This document shows, piece after piece, positions 11,958-23,955 of a DNA stretch of 64,000 nt. The stretch spans positions 487,512 through 551,511 of the forward strand of contig KB722751.1 of NCBI GenBank assembly GCA_000349905.1, written 5' to 3'. The translations under genes were made by a program, and so were the position numbers. The notes beneath the pieces are model-generated. The model was not told where the DNA came from and did not search any database. It was given only the letters and a program-made list of their open reading frames with translations. How positions within the stretch are numbered: position 1 is the stretch's first letter; every line of letters starts with the position of its first letter. Origin of the DNA: Volvariella volvacea V23 (Eukaryota; Basidiomycota; Agaricomycetes; Agaricales; Pluteaceae).

Positions 11958-14555
11958 TTATTGCTGGGCAGCAGTTTGCTCCGCAGCAGCAATGCAACGA
12001 AGTTGTTGTTCTCTGCAGTTAGCAACAGTCAGATCGCCCTGATTGCCCGAGGCGTTAGCTGCATTAGCGCATTGGTTATTTTGCACATCGCTGTGGGATA
12101 ATTATAAGCGGGTTGATGTAAGCAAAACAACTAATTCTCGTACCAGGAGCGGATGAGGGCTTCTCGGAGGCCATTGATGGCAAAGTTGCCCTCAACTTGG
12201 AATTGCCCATTGTCAAGGGCTGTGACAGTAGGAGGGTTAACACCACCAAGGTTCTCGGAGAAGCGTTGGAGGTTTCCAGCATTTCCAGTGTCGTTGTTGC
12301 CATTATCTTGGCTGCCAGCTCCAGTATTGCCTCCATCGCTATTACCGTTGCTCTCTTGGCCATTACCGGAAGGAGAAGATGTAGGGGCTGGCGCGGGGGT
12401 CTGATAATTGGTGGGTTAGATGAGCAGTTACGAGCCTAAATAGGAAATCATAACTGACAGAACTCGAGGTAGCAACGGGGGGAGGCGTGGTTGTTGTTGG
12501 CGTCGATACCCCAATGGTGTTGCCTTGGCTGTCTACCTGGGGTATGTTGACGAAATCCTGATAAGGTACAGGTTATTTCCTAGCTCATCGCCGGGGTTGT
12601 AAAAGACATACTGTAGTAATGCCGAATGCCGCGTTGAATGTATCAGCTTGTGCACCACCTGCAGGAGCAGCAGAGGCAGCTGCAGCAGCCTGGGCACAAG
12701 TATCCCTTGCAGCTTGATTCGCCTGGCAAGTATCGGTTAATCTGTCGCAGATAGCCCCTTTGGATACAAGTCAGCCAAATAACATATATAGCACCTCTCG
12801 GTCACTTACTGGTGATAATGTTGATGTTTTGTGCAGATCCCTGGCTGAAGGAAGCTGATGACAAGTCAACAAATCTTGATCTGGCCAATCATTTAATAAA
12901 TCACTCACCTCGGTCAACGGGGCGGAAACTAGTTTCCCGTCTTCCGTCGAAGCCAACGCCAAATTCAATCTCTGGAACGGAACAAGATCCAAAGCTGGCA
13001 TCGCCACTAGGAGGAGTAACGGTGGGTGTAACACCACCACTGTTGTCGGTGCTAGATGTTGGTGATGGGGTGCCTCCTACAGCAGAGCTGGATTGTCCCG
13101 AACCAGCACCAGTTCCGAGAACGGGACGGCCTGTATTGTCGATAGCCTGAACGCTGTCAAAGTCGGTGGTAATACCGAACACAGCGTTGAACGCATCAGC
13201 TTGAGCACCAGTTCCAGCGCGAGCGGCGGCTGCTGCTGCACGAGCAGTGGCGCAGGTCGTCTTGGCCGTTTGATCAGCTTGGCAGAAGTTGGTTAAATGG
13301 TTGCACATAAATTCTACACATCTTGTTAGCATAGACCATTCGTCTAATGTGCTTTATATACCGCACCAGTGATGATGTTAATGTTCTGAGCTGACCCGTG
13401 GTTGTAGTTATCTGATGAAGTGTTACGACACTTGTCTAGGCCATGGAAAACCGAGACGTACCTCTATCAACAGGCTGGAAGCTAGTTTCTCTCCTTCCAT
13501 CGAAGCCGGCGCCGAATTCGATCTCTGGAACGGTGCAACGACCAAAGTTACCGGTGTTGGATGGTGGGGCACTGGTTTCTGTGGGCTGAGCAGCCGGAGG
13601 AGTGGTCGTGGCGCCATCACCAAAGATAACAGTCACAGCGTCTGAAGGCGCTACATCTGTAACAGTGGCAGTTACAGTAACAGTAACAGCAGTCTGTAAT
13701 CACGATTAGACACGAATATCATCAAAAATGAAAGTACGCACTTGGCATTCCGCTTCGCCGTCTTCGACGAGAACTGGTTGCGTTTGGACGGGTGCTTCAG
13801 TGGTCGAGGTCTCTTCTGCAGGTGGGTCGTTGGCAGGAGGTGCTGGTTGCCTGAAAAAATGCACATGAGACATGGAATAAGGCACTTGCATTCTGCTTAC
13901 TCTGCAGCTCCACCGAATGGGAAGGTGTTTGGCTGGCTGCCTTTGAGAACAGTGCGGCCGAGGGCAGGATCGAAGAAGAGGTTGGGATCATTATTAGGGT
14001 CTTGTGCCTGTACCAAACCATTCAATTCAGGGTTCCTAGGGGCCCTCTGACAGAAGACGGAGTTGCGTAAGGAAGGAGGGTTGGTGCTGAAGTCCTGAAG
14101 TAATTTAAATTAAACGATTTGGTTATAGATTAGATAATTAGATGCGTACAGGTGGTGTGTTCTTCTCAGCCTGGCGGTATTCAATGGCAATGGCAATCAT
14201 GTTGGCTTGGGTGGCTGCGTCAAATTGTCTGCTTGCGTCTACAGGCAAGTGAGTCGCTTCGTTAAGCCATCAAGACGAGTTACCTACCAATAATTTTATC
14301 TGCATGATCTTGTTGCGAGCATTCCGGTTGGGCAGCCAACAAGGGTGTGACTGCCTCACCAGCAAGACGACCACAAATTTCTCCAGGGCAGGCGGCGCTG
14401 AGTTTCTGTATAGCTGCAGCTTGCTCTTGACCAAATCGACGAGGGTAAAGAAAGACGGGTCGATTGTCCCGTTCAAGCCATCGTTCACGACCGTGAACCT
14501 GTTCCGTTGCGAAAAAGAGCGTTAAGGCAAGGAAAACTGCGCGTGGGGTCAACAT
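11958..14555 (-). CDS. Secreted basidiomycete protein with internal tandem duplication, function unknown
   Basis: A 673-residue predicted secreted protein from 12 exons: 14288-14555, 14150-14238, 13901-14094, 13742-13850, 13462-13693, 13367-13411, 12909-13313, 12810-12854, 12612-12757, 12459-12557, 12144-12400, 11958-12090. It starts with a signal peptide (MLTPRAVFLALTLFFATEQ). The first third holds a cysteine-containing domain (AACPGEICGRLAGEAV). Two similar modules follow, each with VPEIEFG, GFDGRRETSF and PVDR, then GSAQNINIIT, a cysteine-bearing helix and QAD.FNA.FGITTDF. They are separated and followed by Ser/Thr/Pro-rich linkers, probably O-glycosylated. The tail has paired cysteines (CANAANASGNQGDLTVANC). 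I recall homologous proteins in other mushrooms but know no activity. The modules also share intron positions. Confidence 0.8.
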
Positions 14556-16732
14556 TGTCGTTGCAATAATAAGAATGCCTGAAATCAAAGTGAAGCTATT
14601 CACGAAGAGAATGAAAGTCTGATAATGAAAGTGGTCGCTAACGATGCGTCAAGTGAAAGAAATGAATGACACCTGGTCAAAGAAAGCGTAAAAGAGAAGA
14701 GAGTGAAACAGCCGTCAACGACTCTGAAGGAGTTGGTTTTGGATAGAAAAAGTTGGTAAGGAGTGTTGTATTTTCAGCGAGGGCTTTATATGCACGATAA
14801 TTAACGGGTAATTGGCGATCGGACAACGCTGGGGACAGGTCCCTATAGGTGAACAAAAATCCGGTTGCTATTCACTGACATTGGCGACGAGAGGTAAGAT
14901 GGTTCCTGGCATTCTAGAAGGAGGCTTCGGAGGCAATAACAAGGGAGACCAGCACGAAGGACCATGCAAGGGTTGTCCGGGCAAGGAAAAAAGTACTTGC
15001 TGACGAAACACACTTAGGAGTTGCGCTGACGACGTTTGCGGGCGATAAGGATGTTCCTGAGCGATAAAACGTGGTGACTTAGGTAGAAACCCCTTTGGTA
15101 GGCATTGACTGGGCGCAATTGTAGTGATTGCAGCATAATAATAGCCGGATGATGACCATGGTTGTTAAGGAAATATGCACTTCTATGTGATTGCAGTTGT
15201 TTGGCAAGACCAGCTTTGGGCACAAGGCATCTATTTCGTTCTGCTAAATGGAATTACGCTACCCAAGCCCGTGCTGCCGCCCTCGGCCAACAAAGTGCCT
15301 GTGAAGTAAAGAACCTGCACAAAGCCCTTCGATCAGTGAAGTTATCAATATGCACCCTTCCGACAGTACGGACCACGAGTATCGACGCGGAGTCGCTTGA
15401 TGCTTCCAACCACTAAGCCAAGCCATGCAACATGGAGGGGTCAATCACTATTTTGTTCTCGTTGCGTGCTCAGGTATACCGTGATCTTGGTCGTCATGGA
15501 CTGAAAGGTAGGGGAATCAAGCGCACCCGTCTTACAGTAGTACTTACGAATGACATCTGTCACGTATGAGCAGTCGCAAATCGGATCCATAGCGAGCCCA
15601 GCATTTGTTGGTGAGAATTTACCTATTATCCACCTGCTAGCACGGAGAAATGGATAGGGTGGGTACATACATTGTTAGCTGTAGATGTCGGCGATTACCT
15701 CAATCATACTGGACGAGCCCAGAACCCACAAAAATTTAGATTTCTCCGGGGCCATATGACAAAATCTTACACCCAGCGGTAACGTCAAAGAAGTACTTTG
15801 TAACCGCTTCACAAAATATTGGCCCAAATCAAGGCAGGTTCTGCAGTGTTATGGCGTCGCCATTCCCAAACTAACGTACCGGAAGTACAGCAACGCTCTG
15901 GGATCGTCACTATCAGAATAAGCAAAGCAACGTTCTACAAAATTATTACCTCCTAAGTAAGGCAAGTTTCATATTGCAGGGAGCTCTTCCCACTGATCCT
16001 AGATATGATCTATGTAGGGGGCACATACGTCTTCCACCTATGGTTTCATTGGGAAGATCTCCCAACTGCTAAAGAGAGTGCAAACGGGCTTCGGACCGAA
16101 TAAAAGAGGATTTTGTGATGGTGTCCAACTGATGGATAAGGAAGCGGGCCACTAGCACAGCTGAATAACAGACTATTGTATCAAAGGTACCACTGGGAGC
16201 AGACAGTTGCTGCATCAGCGCGTGGTGGTATGCTCGGCTCTGTTCAGAACGATCGCCGCAACGTGCTTCTGGCGGCTGGGGCACTTCCACACAGCAAACC
16301 TCTTTGCCGAGAGTAGACAGCCTGCGTACCTGCTAGAATCACCACTACTAGGCGTTCAGGTCGACCCTCTTCTCACCTCTAAAGAATCCGCGACAGCCAA
16401 GTGATCGACCCATATTAGCAAGCACAAGGGGTGCCCGGCCAGTGCCCGGGTCAGATTTTCCGCCCGAGATGAGTGTGATCGGACTAGTCTTACAGTAGGG
16501 CTGGAGACAAGAAGGAACTTGAACTCGAGATCGGTCAAGCCACTCCCCAGGTTTGTCCGGTGGTACAGCTGAGCGATGCTACAAAAAATAATATTCTATG
16601 TCAAGGATATTGATACCTCAGGGTATTTAGAACTAAATCTCAAGATTCGACGTTCACAATAACTGGCGCAATGCCGCATAATAACAACACCGTCGGTCAT
16701 ATGTCTAATTCTGTTTGCAAACCCCTTAATAC
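14556..16732. other. Largest gene-free stretch, about 2.2 kb
   Basis: No gene could be supported on either strand. Open frames are short and do not combine into a recognisable protein. An imperfect inverted repeat lies at 15775-15808 (agcggt ... accgct, with caaag/ctttg inside). The right-hand end is the 3' side of the APH-like kinase gene and the left end is the promoter of the secreted-protein gene. Confidence 0.55.
14785..14793 (-). promoter_or_regulatory. Possible TATA box of the secreted-protein gene
   Basis: On the minus strand this reads TATATAAAG, a good TATA element about 230 bp upstream of the ATG at 14555. That would leave a leader of roughly 200 nt. It is a motif match only. Confidence 0.4.
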
Positions 16733-18027
16733 TCAAGACGTGAGCCCCTTCACCGTGGATCGAAAATAAGAAAACCAAGAACAACCATGTAGCAGCGCCT
16801 GCCAATCGATAGATGGGCCAGATGCAGCCCGCAGAATTACAGCGCCTTCATCAATAAATGCCCGAACGTGGTCACATTTTACGCCCTTGCCTGAACAGTT
16901 GCACCACATTATCTGACGAGAAGGCCAACCGGCTGCGTTGATCATCTCCCACCCATGCATAATAAGCAAGGAGTGTAAGAAGTCCAAACTGGATGAAATG
17001 ACCGAGGACGAGTGATACGCCTCATACATCGATTTTGCGAATAAGTGGACGTTGCTTTTGATCTTCGTGTCTACTCTGTGGGATAAGGAGAGTAGGTGGA
17101 GGTAAGATCCTGCAGATTCAGGGTCAGGCCTTTGAGTAAAAAGAAAAATAGAGAACAACTTCGTACCAAGTTGCGCGAGGTCTGCCGCATGGTCATTAGG
17201 ACCCGCAAACTCCCAATCGCAAATGCCAATGGTAGGATGAGTGGAGTCGCCATTTGACAAGTTTACTAGGAGTGTCCCGAACCAGATATCACCTTGGCTA
17301 AACGCGTTGCGTTTCCTCGTAACCCAGTGGTGTTTAGCCAGATTGCCGAGAGATTGGTAGTCTTGCACGCCAGCATCTTGCATGAGTTCAGTCGCCTTTT
17401 TAATGACGCTCAATATCACTTGATCACCATCCGGGTGTCGAAACCTCTCAACGAGTGCACCGATATCCTCGCCTGAAAAGTAGTTGTGCATTTTGGCAAG
17501 AAACTGGCCAATTGTTCTTCCAAGTGATGCTGCCAAAATAGGGTCCAACGATGGGGTAATTAAGACCTCATAGAGGTTGGGATGAGTGCCCAGATCTGTT
17601 TGTACAATGACGCAGTTCTGGTTATCGTGAAGTATGAGTTTCGGGACTCGGATGTTCATATTGCATCTCAAAACGGGTTCAAGTCCCCGGGGATTCGCCT
17701 CAGAGAATAATTTTAGTGCTTCAGCCTCGACCACCTAGGATCGTGATCTCATTGCAATAGCGGTTGGGTACGCCCTGTTTCACTCACCTGACGACGTGGA
17801 GAAAATGACACACTGGGTACCTTTGCCAAAAACGGGGGTGCTTGCTTCAGAATCACTGAACCACAACCATCCCAGCATCCTAGCAATCCGATAGCGGAAG
17901 GGCAGAGGCACCCTCGCCGTATACGCGCTGTATAGTTGGCATCTCCGCCTTTTAAATCCTCTATAAGCCAACGATTTACCCCAGTAAGCCGTTGGAGATA
18001 GTCAGCAAAGTCAAAAGTCTGGTACAT
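16733..18027 (-). CDS. Aminoglycoside-phosphotransferase (APH)-fold small-molecule kinase
   Basis: A 379-residue protein from exons 17925-18027, 17788-17879, 17167-17734 and 16733-17109. It follows the APH fold: GGDANYTAR in the N-lobe, VILKQAPPF with the ATP-anchoring lysine, a long helical C-lobe, the catalytic loop FSQGDIWFGTLLVN and the metal-binding CDWEFAGP. Enzymes of this family phosphorylate small metabolites such as methylthioribose, choline or homoserine; the substrate cannot be told here. The catalytic loop has Gln where most members have His and Thr where Asn is usual, while both aspartates remain. The 57-bp intron 17110-17166 is a multiple of three with no stop, so unspliced RNA would add 19 residues; I remove it because splicing restores LAQLGSYLHLL. 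First in-frame ATG is used. Confidence 0.75.
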
Positions 18028-18179
18028 TTGTCGAGGCTCGCGTAGGCTGGTCGAGAAGTTTGAGATGTCACGCGTAGTCACAGTCAAGACGGGCTCGTGA
18101 CATGTTTTGAAAAAGTCCTGGAGGTTAATTACTATCTAGCACCATGGCATTCTCTTTTATATCTAAGTACAAGGACGCT

Positions 18180-18765
18180 CTAGTGGTGGGCGTGGTCATG
18201 GGTCTCCTCCCCCTGGTAGTCAAGAGCGTAGACTGGAAATGAATGAGTTCACTGAGTTTCAATTTTGTTGGAACGGGCATACCGGAGCCACACTCTGTGC
18301 AACGAGCCTGCTTATCCTTTCTTAAATTGAACCAGAGAATATCGTGAGAGTCTGCGGGAGAACCGGTGCAACCGACGATGCGTTCCACATCCTGAGGTGT
18401 AAGTCGCATTAGTAGGTTTCAAGGCGCGACGCAGGTACTCGGGAGTAAGAAAAAATGCGGCTCACATAAGATTGAACGAGAATTGGATTGGCCTTGGTGC
18501 CAATTCTGCTAGCGTCCAGCGGGCTATCGTCGAAGACGTTGATACCCTCCAACTCCCCCAATAACTGCAAACGCTCCAAACCAGTTGCTTGGTCGACATC
18601 CGTAGGAACTTGACCAGCTTTTCCTCCAGAACCGTAGAGCTGTGGTGGGGGTGGACCTCCAGAGGAAACACGCATGGTGGTAGACAGAGCTCGGACGGGT
18701 TGTGTTTTGAATGAGCGGGCAGCCTGTGCTGCTGGACGGACGGCGCGTACAGCTGTTCTCAACAT
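18180..18765 (-). CDS. COX4: Cytochrome c oxidase subunit 4 (mammalian Vb), mitochondrial
   Basis: A 153-residue nuclear-encoded subunit of respiratory complex IV from exons 18466-18765, 18283-18391 and 18180-18232. The N-terminus is an Arg/Ala-rich presequence with no acidic residue (MLRTAVRAVRPAAQAARSF). The zinc-binding fold is clear: VGCTGSPADSHDILWF supplies Cys and His and ARCTECGS the last two Cys. The final exon gives VYALDYQGEE and a His-rich end (HDHAHH), the normal Cox4 C-terminus. Without the last intron (18233-18282) translation runs into an unrelated tail, so that splice is needed. It diverges from the Ca2+/H+ exchanger gene; ATGs are 570 bp apart. Confidence 0.95.
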
Positions 18766-19335
18766 TGCTGGTCGGGTTTGCACGAACGGGAGGATAAGGT
18801 GGATGTGTGACGAGGTTGTGACACGGGAGAGTCTGTGACCTTTCGTTCCCGCAAGATCCCGACGACAAGCGAGCGAACTCAACGCCGCCTCCGCGTTTCT
18901 CTTGGGCTGGGCCTGGTTCTGGTTCAACCTACGAAAGCTCTAGGCCACAATACAACGACTCCTTAAACTGACCTAATGCCTGGGTGTTGCCAGCAAAGAA
19001 TATAGCCAGTGTACCACTTGTTCAATTGCATTCAGCTACTTCAACTACGAGGACTTCGCGGTTGCAGTCTGTTGCAATGACCATGACGGAAGCGGTGCCA
19101 TTACTCCATTGCAAACCGGACGCATCTCGCATGCCGTTGGCTTTCGCGGCGATGTGCTCCGCCCACTACCTAATGATGTTACCAAAACAGGAAGTTAGTG
19201 ATCTCAATATTCGACCAACTACCCATAAGTCACCACAGTCGCGTTTGGGAACGCCTTTCACGCCCTTTGCGCCTATTTGCGCTTTGCTCTCCACTACTAG
19301 CTAGGCATTGCCCAGCCTACCTACATACCTATTCT
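18766..19335. other. Divergent promoter region between COX4 and the Ca2+/H+ exchanger
   Basis: 570 bp between two divergent ATGs. It should hold both promoters. No gene, repeat or clear regulatory motif stands out. Confidence 0.55.
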
Positions 19336-22258
19336 ATGTCGACTATTACAAACTATGCTACAGCGGCGGCTGACATGAGCTGTTCATCCACCACTCGTTC
19401 TCCAACTACTTCAACGCTGCACGGGGCAACGGAACTTCCTAACCCGCTTGGTATCCATAATATCCACAACCTCACCTACGACTTATCACAGTCTCAACCC
19501 ACTCGGGATGAAGGATCTGGGAAAGGGACCAATGAACTCCCCATCTACTGGACTGCCCGCTCAGCCGAAACGCAAGTGGTCGGGCAAAAGAGGAAGATAA
19601 GAGTACTTTTAGCGGATGTCTTTAAGGGCTGGCAGTCAATTGTCCTTGGATCTTGTAGGTGTCGTAAGCATGGTCAAGTCTTTTGTCCTAACGTTTCAAA
19701 AGGGCTCAATATTTTCCTATTGCTTATACCTGTAACTGTGCGCATATATTCCTCTCGTTCTGGCGAGATCGTTCCCCTGAATTCAAATCTATTTAGTGGG
19801 GACTGAGAATAAGGACGCCAGATGCGCACGGTTTGATTTTCTTCTGTGGGTTTTCACGTCCAAAAATTACCCAAATTGTACGAATTGATTCGCGCGTCCA
19901 AAGTTTGCATTCTTGCGATGTTACCTGTGGTCAAGGTGCATATCAAAGGCTACTATCTGGTTGCGTACTAAACAACAACCTTACAGCTGCACGATATTGC
20001 GACCCGCGACCTCGTATACCGCATCGGCGGATCAAAGACAGGTCTACTGAACGCAAGTATGGTGCGTGGATCTTCTGTATTCATGATTAACCACACTTAC
20101 CGCTCCAATTCAGAGTAATATGTAGGTTCTATTGCTAAAATATATGTGAAACACGATTAAATCCCGTCGTCTACTAGTGTATCCACCGTTGTGGCGGTAA
20201 GCGTGTATGGAATCCAGTGTTGTCTCGGCCTCATTCCTCTCTAGATTAGCGCCCTGCGAAAGTGTGAACTGCGCGTCGTCCAATCATCTCGTAAGTCAGC
20301 AGTTTGGACGTGGTACGTGACCTTACACTGCTGTTCAAGTTATTGGATCGATGTTGAGCAAACTGTGTAAGTGCGCACTGGCAGCCTCCGGACCTGTACT
20401 TCCGTTAATCCCAAATAGTGCTGGTTCTTGGGCTCTGTTTTTTTTGCTGGAGGAATGCGGTTCACAGAACAAGGGTTTGACGTCAGTACGTGGCAATCTT
20501 CCCCAAGGGGACTGTCGAATTGACGGATCGTCGCATTAGCTGCAACGCAGATTCATTCATCTCTTCTCAGCATAAGTGTTGGGGCAGTGTTACTGCCTGC
20601 AGCTTACCACTTCGCTCTAAGCGGCGCTTCAGGATCAGTTTCCCCGTCGCAGCAACATAGCATTTTACAAATGAGTCATAGTGTGAGTCCCCACATTCTG
20701 TATACCCTTTCAAGCTAAGTGGAAAGTAACAGGTTTCATTGGTCCTTTTATTCAGTACGGTTTTTGACCAGACTTGCGACACCTTTCTCACATAGCTATA
20801 GTATACGCTGCATATCTGCTGTTCCAATTATGGTCGCACACACACTTGTACAAGGACAGCACCCAGCAAAGCTGCAAGCTTGTCGTCAAGGTCCCAGATA
20901 CTCCTAAAATTTTTCGTAGCACCAAGAAGATGAAGGTCCCCTGTAATGACGGCCCTCAAGTCGGCGAGAAGCAGTTCTTCGACTCTCCATCTCCATCAGC
21001 CTCGTTTCTACCCGAGAAACCCGCGCCATTCTACGCCTCGATCCCCAGAGATTCTGCGTCATGCTCGTCCGAGATCCCGTTGGTCACTGATATATACTCC
21101 GTTAAGGCTAGCCCGGATTTCCCGAGTGAGGGACCCACCATTAGATTGGTCGGTACTCAAGGTAATATATCCGTTAGCTCGTCACAGGACACCTTCCGTG
21201 CGAGCACTCGGTGTTCGAGCCCACCAGCAATGAGTGTACCTACCAAGGCTGAAGATACACGAATGCCATGCTTGGTGGAAAGTTCAAGTCCCAGCCTGAT
21301 CGTGCCAGCGCCCTCATTGTCATTACCCTCTCACTCAAAGAAGGCACCTCGAATCGGATGGCCCGTTACGATACTATCTATGGTAATACTAACGGTTGTC
21401 AGTTGGTTCGCCATCTTTATTCCGGCTGGGTGCTAACGGTATGATCGCAGTGTGTTTCCGTCCTCGCAGACTGGCTAGTAGCAACAATGGACGGAATCTC
21501 TCATGCTATTGGCAAGGAATGGGTTTCTCTCATCTTGCTTCCCACTGTAAATGCCTTGGCAGGTAAGCGTAACTGTTTTGTCCGTATTGCAACCCTAATC
21601 GAGGTCTATAGAATGTACGACGGCCGTTACTATATCTGTGAAGGACCAGATGACGCTTAGCATCGGCGTCACGATTGGATCAACTATTGTGAGTTGTGCT
21701 GGCTCATAATTATAGAGACAATGCAATCTTACTGAATTTATTCTCCCCTTAGCAAACAGCCCTCTTCGTCATCCCGTATGAATTCCATGCTGGATATATT
21801 TGGAAGGTATTGAATCGCCCAACAGATTCATGGTAACGCTTGCTTGGACGATGGGACATCCACTATCACTTCTGATGGACCCCTTTGAATCTTTGGTAAC
21901 ATATTCTCTCGAGTTTCGCTTGGTACCGTAATTAATACCGATACCTAGGTCCTCTATATAGCAGGTGGGCATGGCTAGATCCAACTCTTCATGTTTCTCA
22001 CTGTGCTATGCAGTACAAACTATGTCTTATGTGGTTGCCGGTGGAAAGTCCAATTGGCTAGAGGGCTTAATTCTCATATGTAAGGCACCATCATCAACGT
22101 ATGCGTCTTACTCTGACGCTCGACTTAGGTTTATACATAATAATCGCAGTCTCTTTCTGGTTTTATCCAGGTATGATCGTGTACTTGATTGATGACATAC
22201 TTGACTCGACAATATTCTCCCAGAGTCTGAACTCCCCGAGGCACTTGCCGTCTGCTAA
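19336..22258 (+). CDS. CAX-type vacuolar Ca2+/H+ exchanger, 21 exons, one apparent 1-base frameshift
   Basis: A CaCA-superfamily exchanger of about 625 residues. Exons: 19336-19654, 19703-19731, 19797-19845, 19904-19935, 19987-20061, 20114-20121, 20178-20196, 20245-20290, 20340-20366, 20419-20485, 20540-20682, 20733-20754, 20796-21397, 21451-21562, 21612-21688, 21753-21775, 21826-21895, 21949-21964, 22014-22079, 22129-22170, 22224-22258. Diagnostic segments are KLHDIATRDLVYRIGGSKTG, ISALRKCELRVVQSSLIGS, EQGFDVTATQIHSSLL, ILLPTVNALAECTTAVTISV and YVVAGGKSNWLEGLIL. Such proteins load Ca2+ into vacuoles. Two oddities: eight Ts at 20438-20445 give one base too many in exon 10, and the first alpha repeat reads SNIVSTVVA without the usual Glu. 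It is either an assembly error or a decaying copy. The central loop is long and Ser/Pro-rich. Confidence 0.85.
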
Positions 22259-22519
22259 CTCCGATCGTGTCTAGTACCTGTTATGCCTGCCAAGTATAAC
22301 GCCCAGTTAGGGTAGCATATGCTTCGTACTACCCATAAATCCTTTATTTCTTAATGTCTATCTCCGCCACAATCTCCTGCATTCATCTCTTTGCACCCAC
22401 TACAGGACCTTCTTAGCACATTATCACTATTGTCATAATAACACAACTACTATTCCATGCAAACGCTGATCAGCCAAGCTATCTGCCGCGATACCAGGCA
22501 CTGTCCCAAGTCCTAGTTC

Positions 22520-23665
22520 TTAGAAGGATGGAATGCCATGAGAAATATTGTAGCTCAGCCCAGGATTAGATACGATGGGGAGTTCCCCAGGAAAACTTGC
22601 TGCCATCAAGTCCGCAACCATACTATTGTCGCGATTGAGACGCAAGCCAGGTAGGTGCCCTGAGTACTCACCGCCCGAAGACTGTCGTCCCGTTTACATT
22701 GAGGTCTGAATATGGGCCAATGCGTCTTAGAAGAGTCCCGGTGACGTGTGAATTACGTACGCGTATTATCCTCCGGTAGTCGATTTAAGGCGTGTGCTGC
22801 GGTGGGGCCGATTGCTTCTACCTACAATGATCGTCAGGGCCATGTTGGCAAATCTGATGGAATAAGTAGTGCTCACATATCGGATAGAAGCGCTGTGCAA
22901 ATCCAAGTAATGTGTACCCTGCTGCTGAGCAACCAAAATCGTCTCTGCAACGAGGTAATTGAGCTATTGGCCCAGCTAACATTTCAGCCTAGAGGAGAGA
23001 ACCCACGTGCAGCCCAAGGACCCAATGTATCTGCTACTGTCCCATTCGAATTGAATGACCTTCTCGTTAAGCTTGTCACCAAAACTGGTTCTGCACCCAA
23101 TTGCCGAACTTGTTGAACCATTGCGGTTAAATTGGCTCCCATAGACTCTGGGGGTGCGATTTTCTGGTCATTATGTCCGAATTGGATAGTTACGAGTGTT
23201 CGTCTGCCTTTGGATACTTCGCTTCGGATTGCTGAGAGGGATGTGTTCCAGAAACTGTTGGGTGCAAGTTCGTGAATAAGTTTCTCCGATGTCAGTGCCG
23301 CATGTTACACCCTCCCGGAAAGTCGCTGACCCATTTGCTACAAAAGTTCCCGTTGTAGCTCCATTCCTCGCTGTATTGATGCATGGTGTGTCAGCCTCCA
23401 AGGAAGCGATATTACCCGTAATTTGCGATCCACAGAAGCCGTTGCCCCATCCACCACTGTTTGGCGTTGTTCTGGATCATGATTGTTAGCAGGCTACTTC
23501 AGTCGAAAATAGAGATGAACATTTTGAAGTTCGACTGGCTCACCCGTTTGCAGTGGTACTGTCCCCAACAAGAACGAAGGAGGTTGGAACTTTGGCAGCA
23601 TAGATCATAGAGTTGAGCAGCCCGAAGACGTAGCCAAGAAGAGCGAGATATTGCAATGCCGCCAT
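22520..23665 (-). CDS. Secreted SGNH hydrolase, CE12 rhamnogalacturonan-acetylesterase-like
   Basis: A 258-residue protein from exons 23544-23665, 23331-23471, 23007-23254, 22877-22944, 22761-22821, 22672-22705 and 22520-22622. The N-terminus is a signal peptide (MAALQYLALLGYVFGLLNS). SGNH blocks occur in order: the Ser in VLVGDSTTANG, then GGWGNGFC (Gly block), QFGHNDQKI (Asn block) and EDNTHLNVNG with the Asp-His pair. All four catalytic elements are intact. CE12 enzymes remove acetyl groups from pectic rhamnogalacturonan, so a role in plant-cell-wall breakdown is likely, but the substrate is inferred. The gene lies tail-to-tail with the Ca2+/H+ exchanger (stops 261 bp apart). C-terminus ends SYNISHGIPSF. 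Confidence 0.88.
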
Positions 23666-23955
23666 TCTATCCAAGCCAAAGAATAAGACAAAAAAGGGCC
23701 AACACAACTCGCATTATATATGTGCGTGCTACACATAGCCCCACAGTGCGAAGAAGCGGATGTTACTGGTGGTTCGTCTGCTTCCGCGGTCATCCAACTA
23801 AATCGAGGCGCAATCACTGCATCACATGCCCAACTCTCCGGGCCGGGAGTACAGCGCATCTGCAAGTTACCTGGCTGAATTCACCCGGCGTTGTGTAGCA
23901 TTTGATTTGAAAATATGAATGATATTCCGGGCGTAGATTCCAAATATAACTACAA

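Noticed and set aside
15413..15670. Possible small spliced minus-strand gene (AGLAMDPICDCSYVTDV, then LHDDQDH, then VIDPSMLHGLA)
   Set aside because: GT-AG junctions exist, but there is no start codon exon, no family match and the pieces are tiny. Kept only as a curiosity.
19336..21436. Initial impression that the CAX gene was a scrambled pseudogene
   Set aside because: Allowing very short exons recovers nearly every conserved segment in order. Only one extra T remains unexplained.
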